This document shows, in pieces, positions 36,979-44,260 of a DNA stretch of 49,366 nt. Origin of the DNA: Pseudomonadota bacterium (GTDB lineage: Bacteria; Pseudomonadota; Gammaproteobacteria; Burkholderiales; Burkholderiaceae_C). The notes beneath the pieces are model-generated. The model did no database searches, had not been told where the DNA came from, and saw only the letters and a list, made by a program, of their open reading frames with translations. The translations under genes were made by a program, and so were the position numbers. The stretch lies in NCBI GenBank assembly GCA_018241325.1, contig JAFEEB010000066.1, positions 1 through 49,366 on the forward strand, in the 5' to 3' direction. Position 1 is the first letter of the stretch. Every line of letters begins with the position of its first letter.

Positions 36979-37004
36979 ATTTTGCCGTTCGAAGGAGCTG
37001 CGCG

Positions 37005-37529
37005 ATGGCTGTGTATGAACTCGATGGCGTGGCGCCGCAGGTTGACGCCAGCGCCTGGATCGCCGATTCGGCCGAGGTGATGGGCAACGTGAGCCTGGGC
37101 GCCGACGCCAGCGTGTGGTTCGGCTGCGTCTTGCGTGGCGACACCGAGCGCATGTCGGTGGGCGAGGGCAGCAACATCCAGGACCTGAGCGTGCTGCACG
37201 CCGACCTGGGCATGCCCCTGACCATCGGCCGCCACGTGACGGTGGGCCACAAGGTGATGCTGCACGGCTGCACCATCGGCGACGAGTCGCTGATCGGCAT
37301 CGGCGCCGTGGTGCTCAACGGCGCCAAGATCGGCAAGAACTGCCTGGTGGGCGCCGGCGCCCTGGTGACCGAGGGCAAGGTGTTTGCCGACGGCAGCATG
37401 ATCGTGGGCGCGCCCGCGCGCGTGGTGCGCCAGCTCACGCCCGAGCAGATCGAGGGCCTGCGCCGCAGCGCGCAGCACTACATCGACAACGCGCGCCGCT
37501 TCAAGGCCGGCTTGAAGAAGCGGGGCTGA
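37005..37529 (+). CDS. Gamma-class carbonic anhydrase family protein
   Basis: 174 residues from ATG 37005 with GAAGGAG upstream. A left-handed beta-helix of hexapeptide repeats (ADSAEVMGNVSLGADASVWF through GVGALVTEG-type turns) and the metal-site segments HADLGMPLTIG and VTVGHKVMLHGC, providing His ligands for zinc. A C-terminal helix (EQIEGLRRSAQHYIDNARRF) packs the trimer. Many members, including PaaY/YrdA types, hydrate CO2 weakly or hydrolyse CoA thioesters. The gene is followed by hslO with a 17-bp gap. Confidence 0.92.
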   Translation: MAVYELDGVAPQVDASAWIADSAEVMGNVSLGADASVWFGCVLRGDTERMSVGEGSNIQDLSVLHADLGMPLTIGRHVTVGHKVMLHGCTIGDESLIGIGAVVLNGAKIGKNCLVGAGALVTEGKVFADGSMIVGAPARVVRQLTPEQIEGLRRSAQHYIDNARRFKAGLKKRG

Positions 37530-37546
37530 GGCCTCATCTGCACCGG

Positions 37547-38524
37547 ATGTCCGAACTGCACAAATTCATCTTCGACGGCCTGCCGGTGCGCGGCGCGCTG
37601 GTGCGCCTCACCGACGCGTGGCAAGAGGTGCTGCGCCGGCGCGCGGCCAACACGCAAACCGGTGCGTACGCGGCGCCCGTGGCGGGCGTGCTGGGTGAGA
37701 TGGCCGCCGCCGCCGTGCTGATGCAGTCGGGCATCAAGTTCGACGGCGCGCTGGTCATGCAGATTTTTGGCGACGGCCCGGTCAAGCTGGCCGTGGCCGA
37801 GGTGCAGTCCGACCTGCGCCTGCGCGCCACCGCCACGGTGACCGGCGCCGTGCGCGCGGGCGCCAGCCTGGCCGAGCTGGTCAATGTGCGGGGCGGCGGG
37901 CGCTGCGCCATCACGCTCGATCCGCGCCTGCGCCTGCCCGGCCAGCAGCCCTACCAGGGCGTGGTGCCGCTGGTGGACGCCAGCGGCGCGGCGCTGGAGG
38001 GCATCGGGCCCGTGATCGAGCACTACATGCGCCAGTCCGAGCAACTGGACACCACCATCGTGCTGGCCGCCGGCGACAACGTGGCCGCCGGCCTGTTGCT
38101 GCAGCGCCTGCCGGTGCAGGGCCAGCACAACCTGGGGCAAAGCCACCTGGCGGGCGAGGCCGACGTGGACGACCCGTTCGAGCGCCTGTCGCTGCTGGCG
38201 CGCAGCTTGAAGCGCGAGGAGCTGCTGGACCTTCAAGCCGACACGGTCCTGCACCGCCTGTTCTGGCAAGAGCCGCTGCTGCGCTTCGAGCCGGCGCAAG
38301 GCGACACGGGGCCGCGCTTTGCCTGCTCGTGCAGCCGCGAGCGCGTGGCGGCCATGCTCAAGGGCCTGGGCCAGGTCGAGGTCGATTCCATCGTGCACGA
38401 ACAGGGCCAGGTCGAAGTGAGCTGCGATTTTTGCGGCCAGCAGGAGCGCTTTGACGCCGTGGATGTGGCGCGTCTGTTCACGCCGGCGGCGCAGCAGTCG
38501 CCCTTGCCGGGGTCGGTGCAGTAA
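37547..38524 (+). CDS. hslO: Redox-regulated chaperone Hsp33
   Basis: 325 residues from ATG 37547 (MSELHKFIFDGLPVRGALVRL). It holds unfolded proteins under oxidative stress. The C-terminal zinc switch is present as CSCS (CxC) and CDFC (CxxC), spaced by about 30 residues. The central linker and N-terminal domain (GVLGEMAAAAVLMQSGIKFD, GDGPVKLAVAEV) are typical. Cytoplasmic. It lies 10 bp before trmD, which would make the two co-transcribed. Confidence 0.95.
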   Translation: MSELHKFIFDGLPVRGALVRLTDAWQEVLRRRAANTQTGAYAAPVAGVLGEMAAAAVLMQSGIKFDGALVMQIFGDGPVKLAVAEVQSDLRLRATATVTGAVRAGASLAELVNVRGGGRCAITLDPRLRLPGQQPYQGVVPLVDASGAALEGIGPVIEHYMRQSEQLDTTIVLAAGDNVAAGLLLQRLPVQGQHNLGQSHLAGEADVDDPFERLSLLARSLKREELLDLQADTVLHRLFWQEPLLRFEPAQGDTGPRFACSCSRERVAAMLKGLGQVEVDSIVHEQGQVEVSCDFCGQQERFDAVDVARLFTPAAQQSPLPGSVQ

Positions 38525-38534
38525 GCCGCGCGCC

Positions 38535-39302
38535 ATGCGTTTTGACGTCATCACGCTGTTTCCCGAGCTGTTTGCTCCGTTTGTGCAAGCAGGCATCACG
38601 CGCCGCGCCTACGCCAGCGGCCAGATCGAGCTGAAGCTGTGGAACCCGCGCGAGCACGCCGAGGGCAACTACCGCCGCGTGGATGACCGCCCCTTTGGCG
38701 GCGGCCCCGGCATGGTGATGATGGCCGAGCCGCTGGCGCGCTGCCTGGCCGCGGTGCGCGCCGACCGCGCCGAGGCGCCCGGCGCCCAGGCGCCGGCCGT
38801 GCTGTTCTCGCCGACGGGCGAGCCCCTGCGCCACGCCGGCGTGCAGCGCTGGGCCGAGAGCCCTGGCGCCGTGCTGATTTGCGGGCGCTACGAAGGCATC
38901 GATCAGCGCTTCATCGACACCTGCGTCGACCTCCAGATCAGCCTGGGCGACTTTGTCCTGTCGGGCGGCGAGATTGCGGCGCTGGCCCTGCTGGACGCGG
39001 TGGCGCGCTTGCAGCCCGGCGTGCTGGGCGAGGAGGGCAGCCACCAGCAGGACAGCTTCAATCCGGCGCTCGACGGCTTGCTCGACTGCCCGCACTACAC
39101 GCGTCCCGAGTTGTGGCGCGAGCAGCCCGTGCCCGCACCGCTGCTGTCGGGCCACCACGCGCACATCGAGCGCTGGCGGCGCGAGCAGCGCCTGCTGCTG
39201 ACGGCGCGCCAGCGCCCGGCCCTGATCGACGCCGCGCGCGCGGCCGGCCGCCTGGACGCCCGTGACGAGCAGCTGCTGGGCAAACGTCCGGCCGCGCTAT
39301 AA
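38535..39302 (+). CDS. trmD: tRNA (guanine-N1)-methyltransferase TrmD
   Basis: 255 residues. It methylates G37 of tRNAs with S-adenosylmethionine and prevents frameshifting. The deep-knot SAM site is seen in RYEGIDQRFID and SLGDFVLSGGE, with the N-terminal MRFDVITLFPELFAPF and RPFGGGPGMVMMAEPL. It is normally the third gene of rpsP-rimM-trmD-rplS; here rplS follows, but hslO precedes in place of rimM. Its stop codon overlaps the -10 box of a likely rplS promoter. Confidence 0.97.
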   Translation: MRFDVITLFPELFAPFVQAGITRRAYASGQIELKLWNPREHAEGNYRRVDDRPFGGGPGMVMMAEPLARCLAAVRADRAEAPGAQAPAVLFSPTGEPLRHAGVQRWAESPGAVLICGRYEGIDQRFIDTCVDLQISLGDFVLSGGEIAALALLDAVARLQPGVLGEEGSHQQDSFNPALDGLLDCPHYTRPELWREQPVPAPLLSGHHAHIERWRREQRLLLTARQRPALIDAARAAGRLDARDEQLLGKRPAAL

Positions 39303-39303
39303 T
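39298..39303 (+). promoter_or_regulatory. Candidate -10 box for rplS
   Basis: A perfect TATAAT covers the trmD stop codon region, 98 bp before the rplS ATG. The -35 is weak. It would give rplS its own promoter with a leader of about 90 bases, which fits the need for more L19 than TrmD. Confidence 0.5.
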
Positions 39304-39401
39304 GGCGGGCTTTTCGATCCTCTGTCCGCCGCGGCCACGCCTTTGTGCAACCATGGCCGCCCCTAGCGTAGCGTGAGCATGATCGAGACAGGAAAAGAGT
39401 G

Positions 39402-39791
39402 ATGAACCTGATTGAAACCCTCGAAAAAGAGGAAATCGCCCGCCTGGGCAAGAATGTTCCCGTTTTTGCGCCCGGCGACACCGTGATCGTCAGCGTGAAC
39501 GTGGTCGAAGGCAGCCGCAAGCGGGTGCAGGCCTACGAAGGCGTGGTGATCGCCAAGCGCAACCGGGGCCTGAACAGCGGCTTCACCGTGCGCAAGATCT
39601 CCAACGGCGAAGGCGTGGAGCGCACCTTCCAGACCTACTCGCCGCTGATCGCCAAGATCGAGGTCAAGCGCCGCGGCGACGTGCGCCGCGCCAAGCTGTA
39701 CTACCTGCGCGGCCTGAGCGGCAAGAAGGCCCGCATCAAGGAAAAGCTCGCCGGCCGCGCCGCAGCAGCCCCCCAGGTCGAAACCGCGTGA
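39402..39791 (+). CDS. rplS: 50S ribosomal protein L19
   Basis: 129 residues from ATG 39402 ([20 protein letters not shown]); an in-frame GTG one codon earlier is less likely. GGAAAAGAG serves as ribosome binding site. Canonical stretches [57 protein letters not shown] and [20 protein letters not shown] cover the whole family length, with an Ala-rich tail. It sits at the 30S-50S interface. A strong terminator follows. Confidence 0.98.
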   Translation: MNLIETLEKEEIARLGKNVPVFAPGDTVIVSVNVVEGSRKRVQAYEGVVIAKRNRGLNSGFTVRKISNGEGVERTFQTYSPLIAKIEVKRRGDVRRAKLYYLRGLSGKKARIKEKLAGRAAAAPQVETA

Positions 39792-39834
39792 TGCCGGGGC
39801 GGCGCCCCACCGGGTGTCGCCTGGTTCCGCTTGC

Positions 39835-39869
39835 AACCGCCTGCCGCTTTGCGCGTGCAGGCGGTTTTT
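39835..39869 (+). terminator. Intrinsic terminator after rplS
   Basis: AACCGCCTGC pairs perfectly with GCAGGCGGTT over 10 bp, with a 12-base loop and a following T-run (TTTTTG). It closes the hslO-trmD-rplS unit. Confidence 0.88.
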
Positions 39870-39890
39870 GCATTGGCGCCCTCATTCACC

Positions 39891-40616
39891 ATGGCCACTT
39901 CCCCCACGCTTTTGCCCTCGTTCGACCCGCGCCGGGTACCGGTGACCGGCGTGGACGATCACCTGCCGGCCGTGCCGCTCGACCGGCTCACGCCCGCGGC
40001 CTTGCGCCACCGCTTTGAGGCGCCGCCGCCCTGGCAACCCGAGGTGCGCCAGGAGCCGCTGTTCGTCGATCGCGCGCCGGTGGACGCCGCCGTGCTGGTG
40101 CCGCTGGTGTTGCGCGCGGGCGGCTTGTCGGTGTTGCTGACCGAGCGCGCGCTGGGCTTGTCCAGCCATTCCGGCCAGGTGGCGTTTCCGGGTGGCAAGG
40201 TCGAGGCCGGCGATGGCGATGTGGTGCACGCGGCCCTGCGCGAGACGCGCGAGGAAGTCGGCCTGGCGGATCGCTTCATCGACGTGCTGGGGCAATTGCC
40301 GGTGTATGCGACCGGCTCGCAGTTTCTCGTGACGCCGGTGGTGGCATTGGTGCGCGAAGGTTTTGTGCTGCATCCCAACGCGGATGAGGTGGCGCACGCC
40401 TTCGAGGTGCCGCTGGCCTTCTTGATGAATCCGGCGCATCACCGCCGCCATCGCCTCGAGTGGGCGGGCGGCGTGCGCGAGTGGTTCTCCATGCCTTACC
40501 GCGAGCCGGCCCACGCGGTGCCCGGCAGCGGCGAAAGTGCGCCCGTCACCGAGCACTTCATCTGGGGTGCGACCGCCGGCATGTTGCGAAATTTCTACAG
40601 ATTCCTGCTGGCCTGA
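39891..40616 (+). CDS. NUDIX hydrolase, CoA pyrophosphatase type
   Basis: 241 residues from ATG 39891. The frame is open further upstream, but that part overlaps the rplS terminator. The NUDIX box is complete: GGKVEAGDGDVVHAALRETR continuing EEVGL. The preceding LSSHSGQVAFPGGK is the UPF0035 signature of CoA pyrophosphatases (NudL/YeaB), which cleave CoA to phosphopantetheine and 3',5'-ADP. Cytoplasmic. It is followed 55 bp later by the CobD/CbiB-like gene. Confidence 0.92.
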   Translation: MATSPTLLPSFDPRRVPVTGVDDHLPAVPLDRLTPAALRHRFEAPPPWQPEVRQEPLFVDRAPVDAAVLVPLVLRAGGLSVLLTERALGLSSHSGQVAFPGGKVEAGDGDVVHAALRETREEVGLADRFIDVLGQLPVYATGSQFLVTPVVALVREGFVLHPNADEVAHAFEVPLAFLMNPAHHRRHRLEWAGGVREWFSMPYREPAHAVPGSGESAPVTEHFIWGATAGMLRNFYRFLLA

Positions 40617-40671
40617 GCCGCAGCCGGCACCCGGGGCCGCGCGATCGCCGCGGCCTCACTATCATCACCGG

Positions 40672-41631
40672 ATGATCTTGCTGGCCATCGTGATCACCTT
40701 GCTGCTCGAGCAGGTGTGGCCCGTGGCGCCGCGCAACCCCGTCATGCTGGCGCTGCTGCGGTGGGCCCGCACGGTGGCGCGCAACATGGACACCGGCGCC
40801 GGCAACCACGCCTGGCTGGCGTGGGCGGTGGCCGTGGGTCTGCCCGCGCTGGGCGTGGGGGCCGTCCATGCGCTGTTGAACGGGCTGGGTGGGTGGCCGC
40901 TGACCACGCTGTGGACCATCGCCGTGTTGTACTGCACGCTCGGTTTTCGCCAATTCAGCCACCACTTTGTCGCCATTCGCGACGCGCTGGAGCTGGGCGA
41001 TGACGAACGGGCGCGGCAGTTGCTGGCGCAGTGGCTGCAGGTCGATGCCAGCGCCGTGGCGCGCTCCGATGTGGTGCGCCTGGCGCTCGAGGTTTCGGTG
41101 CTGGCGGCGCACCGCCACGTGTTCGGCGTGATGCTCTGGTTTTGCCTGCTGCAGGTGCTGGGTCTGGGCCCGGCCGGGGCACTGCTGTATCGCCAGGCCG
41201 AGGCGCTGTCGCGCGCCTGGCGACGCGACGCGGCGGCGCCCGAGCGCGGTGTCAGCACCGCGCTGGCGCGCGTCGCCCAAGGGGCTTGGCGCTGGATCGA
41301 CTGGCTGCCGGCACGCGCGACGGCGCTGGCGCTGGCCATCGTGGGCAGTTTCGAGGATGCGATCGATGCCTGGCGCCGCCATGCCGGCCAGTTTGCCAAC
41401 GCCAACGACGGCGTGATCATGGCGGCGGCCTCGGGTGCGGTGGGCGTGCGCCTGGGCAGTGTGTCCGTGCGTGCGCCGGGCCCGCTGGCGATCGACGGGC
41501 CGGCCGACGCCTTGCCCGGTGAAGTGCCCAGCGTCGCGCATTTCGCCCGCGTGGTGGGCCTGGTGTGGCGCATGGTGGCGCTGTGGCTGCTGCTGCTGGC
41601 GCTGTTGACGGTGGCGCACGTGCTGGGGTGA
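40672..41631 (+). CDS. CobD/CbiB family membrane protein
   Basis: 319 residues from ATG 40672, with several membrane segments (N-terminal MILLAIVITLLLEQVWPV, a pair near 48-90, one near 145-170 and a C-terminal one, MVALWLLLLALLTVAHVLG). It resembles the CobD/CbiB/AmpE-type family as annotated in Burkholderiales. No other cobalamin gene is near, so the adenosylcobinamide phosphate synthase role is doubtful. Conserved RQFSHHFVAIRDALELGDDE is typical of this subgroup. Function unproven. Confidence 0.75.
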   Translation: MILLAIVITLLLEQVWPVAPRNPVMLALLRWARTVARNMDTGAGNHAWLAWAVAVGLPALGVGAVHALLNGLGGWPLTTLWTIAVLYCTLGFRQFSHHFVAIRDALELGDDERARQLLAQWLQVDASAVARSDVVRLALEVSVLAAHRHVFGVMLWFCLLQVLGLGPAGALLYRQAEALSRAWRRDAAAPERGVSTALARVAQGAWRWIDWLPARATALALAIVGSFEDAIDAWRRHAGQFANANDGVIMAAASGAVGVRLGSVSVRAPGPLAIDGPADALPGEVPSVAHFARVVGLVWRMVALWLLLLALLTVAHVLG

Positions 41632-41716
41632 GCACCGGCCTGCCTCGGGTTGCACGGGCCATCGCTCATAGGGAAATTCCCAGTTTCCTGGCGCAGTTCA
41701 AGGCGGTGCGGCTCGA

Positions 41717-41743
41717 TACAATCATTAACCGACCGAGCGGTCG
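41717..41743 (+). promoter_or_regulatory. Promoter with TetR-like operator before the ABC importer
   Basis: TACAAT (41717-41722) is a good -10. Just downstream, CGACCG-AG-CGGTCG (41730-41743) is a perfect 6-bp palindrome with 2-base spacer, placed over the expected transcription start. ACCGACCGNNCGGTCGG-type palindromes are usual for TetR-family repressors of acyl-CoA and aromatic pathways. No tetR gene is in the window. Confidence 0.6.
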
Positions 41744-41812
41744 ATTTATGGATGGGCCAGTTTTCCTGGCCGCCTTCCCGAGACCATTTCAATCCCCGTT
41801 GGAGCCAAACCC

Positions 41813-42964
41813 ATGAAGATCAAACACATCGCCCTGGCGTGCATTGCCGCGACCGGCTTTTCCATGTCCGCCTGGGCCGACATCAACGTGGGCGTCACGC
41901 TCTCGGCCACGGGGCCGGCGGCGTCGCTGGGCATCCCCGAGAAAAACACCATTTCGCTGCTGCCCAAGACCATGGGCGGGCAAAAGGTCAACTACGTCGT
42001 GCTGGACGATGGATCGGACACCACCGGCGCGGTCACCAACGCGCGCAAGCTGATGTCGGAAAAGGTGGACGTCATCTTCGGCTCGTCCACCACGCCGGCC
42101 TCGCTGGCCATGATCGACGCCGTGGCCGAGGGCAAGACGCCGATGATCTCGCTGGGCGCCTCGGCGGCCATCATCGAGCCGCAGGACGCCAAGAAGCGCT
42201 GGGTGTTCAAGACCCCGCAAAACGACATCATGATGGCGCTGGCCATTGCCGGCCACATGGCTGACCATGGCATCAAGACGGTGGGCTTCATCGGCTTTTC
42301 CGACGCCTATGGCGAGGGCTGGTACAAGGAAACCGTCAAGGCGCTGGACCTCAAGAAGATCAAGCTGGTGGCCAACGAGCGCTATGGCCGCACCGACACC
42401 GCGGTGACCGGGCAGGTGCTCAAGCTGATGGCCGCCAAGCCGGACGCGGTGCTGATCGCCGGCTCGGGCACGCCGGCGGCACTGCCCGAGAAGACGCTCA
42501 AGGAGCGCGGCTACACGGGCAAGATCTACCAGACCCACGGCGTGGCCAACAACGACTTCCTGCGCGTGGGTGGCAAGGACGTGGAGGGCACCCTGCTGCC
42601 CGCCGGCCCGGTGCTGGTGGCCGATCAATTGCCGGCCAGCAACCCCGTGCGCAAGTCGGCGCTGGAATACATCCATGCCTATGAAGGCGCCTACGGCAAG
42701 GGCAGCGTGTCCACCTTCGGCGGCCACGTGTGGGACGCCGGCAAGGTGCTGGCCGCGGCCGTCCCGGTGGCGCTCAAGGGCGGACAGCCGGGCACCGAGG
42801 CGTTCCGCGCGGCCTTGCGCGACGCCATCGAGCAGGTCAAGGACGTGGCCGGCGCGCACGGCATCTTCAACATGTCGCCGCAGGATCACCTGGGGCTGGA
42901 CCAGCGCGGCGTGGTGATGGTCAAGATCGAGAACGGCAAGTGGGTCTACCAGCCCAGCAAGTGA
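41813..42964 (+). CDS. Branched-chain amino acid/aromatic-type ABC transporter substrate-binding protein
   Basis: 383 residues, from ATG 41813. The signal peptide (MKIKHIALACIAATGFSMSA, cleaved after AWA at residue 22) directs it to the periplasm. Family Peripla_BP_6: INVGVTLSATGPAASLGIPE, VVLDDGSDTTGAVTNARKLM, VIFGSSTTPASLAMID and FIGFSDAYGEGWYKE. The ligand is not readable; homologues in Burkholderiales often bind aromatic or hydroxy acids. The permease and ATPase genes follow after a 267-bp gap that contains hairpins, so the binding protein is likely expressed more than the membrane parts. Confidence 0.93.
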   Translation: MKIKHIALACIAATGFSMSAWADINVGVTLSATGPAASLGIPEKNTISLLPKTMGGQKVNYVVLDDGSDTTGAVTNARKLMSEKVDVIFGSSTTPASLAMIDAVAEGKTPMISLGASAAIIEPQDAKKRWVFKTPQNDIMMALAIAGHMADHGIKTVGFIGFSDAYGEGWYKETVKALDLKKIKLVANERYGRTDTAVTGQVLKLMAAKPDAVLIAGSGTPAALPEKTLKERGYTGKIYQTHGVANNDFLRVGGKDVEGTLLPAGPVLVADQLPASNPVRKSALEYIHAYEGAYGKGSVSTFGGHVWDAGKVLAAAVPVALKGGQPGTEAFRAALRDAIEQVKDVAGAHGIFNMSPQDHLGLDQRGVVMVKIENGKWVYQPSK

Positions 42965-43231
42965 TCGGCCACCGGCAACCGTAGGCAAGCGCTTGCGGAA
43001 TTTCGGGGCAATCAGGGCGACCTGCCGGCGGCGGTCGCCCTGTTCGCGCAACGGGATGCAGTGGGCGGTGCTCGCACGGAGGCCGGACGATTCTGGCTAG
43101 TGGTTTTCCATGTTCGGCCTCGGCAATTATTGATGTTTAATAATCGTTTTTTGAAACCGGCGGGTGGTCGCGAGGCGCTCATCCCACCGTTTTTTTTGGG
43201 TGATCCTCGTGACGAACCGGTGTTTTGATTC
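42965..43231 (+). other. Gap between binding protein and permease: two hairpins and an AT-rich palindrome
   Basis: CAGGGCGACC (43013-43022) pairs perfectly with GGTCGCCCTG (43033-43042) but has no T-run. ATTATT-GATGTTT-AATAAT (43126-43144) is a palindrome standing out in GC-rich DNA, perhaps a regulator site or promoter. CGGCGGG (43158-43164) and CCCACCG (43183-43189) form a 7-bp stem with one mismatch followed by eight T, a terminator or attenuator. No gene is seen. Confidence 0.55.
43158..43197 (+). terminator. Possible partial terminator before the permease gene
   Basis: An imperfect 7-bp stem with an 18-base loop, then eight T. It would lower, but not abolish, read-through from the binding protein gene into the permease genes, as is usual in such operons. 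Confidence 0.5.
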
Positions 43232-44260
43232 ATGGACACACAAATAGCCCTGATGCTGGCGCAGGACGGTTTCGTCACCGGCGCCATCTACGCGCTGATG
43301 GCGCTGGCACTGGTGCTGGTGTTCTCCGTTACCCGCGTGATCTTCATTCCGCAGGGCGAGTTCGTCACCTATGCGGCACTGTCGATGGCGGCCATCCAGG
43401 CCGGGGGCGTGCCCTCGGCCATCTGGCTGCTGTTGGGCTTGGCGGTGATCACGTTGCTGGTCGAGGGCTGGCGCCACTGGCGCGGCGCGCACGTGGACTG
43501 GCGTTCCACGGTGGTGTGGGCCATCGTGCTGCCGGCCGTGGCCGCGGTGCTGGCGCTGGCGGTCAAACCGACCGCGGCCTGGGCACAAACCTTGCTGGCC
43601 CTGCTGCTGATCGTGCCCATGGGGCCGCTGCTGTATCGGCTGGTGTTCCGCCCGCTGGCGCACGCCAGCGTGCTGATGCTGCTGATCGTTTCGGTGGCGC
43701 TGCACTGGGTCATGGTCGGCCTGGGCTTGTACTTCTTCGGCGCCGAGGGCGCGCGCACCACGTCGATGTGGGACGCACGCTGGGATGTGGGCGGCCTGCC
43801 GGTCAGCGGCCAGTCGCTGGTGGTGATCGGCGCGGCCGTCGTGCTGCTGGCGGCCATGTACGTGTTCTTCGAGCGCTCCATCATCGGCAAGGCGCTGCGC
43901 GCCACCGCCATCAACCGTGTGGGCGCGCGCCTGATGGGCATTCCGACCGACCTGTCGGGCGACATCTGCTTTGCGCTGGCCGCGCTCATCGGCGCCGTTT
44001 GCGGCCTGCTGATCGCGCCCGTCACCACCATCTACTACGACACCGGCTTCCTGATCGGCTTGAAGGGCTTTGTCGCGGCCATCGTCGGCGGGTTGATGAG
44101 CTACCCCATGTCGGTGCTGGGCGCATTGCTGGTGGGCCAGCTTGAATCCTTCTCCTCGTTCTGGGCCAGCGCCTTCAAGGAAGTGATCGTGTTCACCCTC
44201 ATCATTCCGGTGCTCTGGTGGCGCTCGCTCAACACCCGTCACGTGGAGGACGAGGAATGA
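43232..44260 (+). CDS. Branched-chain amino acid-type ABC permease (LivH family)
   Basis: 342 residues, about 8-9 membrane helices. ATG 43232 starts MDTQIALMLAQDGFVTGAIY. The LivH core is seen in ALMALALVLVFSVTRVIFIP with GEFVTYAALSM, and the cytoplasmic EAA-like loop SIIGKALRATAINRVGARLM followed by GIPTDLSGDICFALAALIGA. It forms the membrane pore with the LivM half of the next gene. It overlaps the next gene by ATGA. Confidence 0.93.
   Translation: MDTQIALMLAQDGFVTGAIYALMALALVLVFSVTRVIFIPQGEFVTYAALSMAAIQAGGVPSAIWLLLGLAVITLLVEGWRHWRGAHVDWRSTVVWAIVLPAVAAVLALAVKPTAAWAQTLLALLLIVPMGPLLYRLVFRPLAHASVLMLLIVSVALHWVMVGLGLYFFGAEGARTTSMWDARWDVGGLPVSGQSLVVIGAAVVLLAAMYVFFERSIIGKALRATAINRVGARLMGIPTDLSGDICFALAALIGAVCGLLIAPVTTIYYDTGFLIGLKGFVAAIVGGLMSYPMSVLGALLVGQLESFSSFWASAFKEVIVFTLIIPVLWWRSLNTRHVEDEE

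Noticed and set aside
40672-41631. A cobalamin biosynthesis gene as the firm call
   Set aside because: Similarity to CobD/CbiB is at family level only and no other cobalamin gene is nearby.
43013-43042. Perfect 10-bp hairpin as a full intrinsic terminator
   Set aside because: There is no T-run after it; it is kept only as a structural element of the gap.
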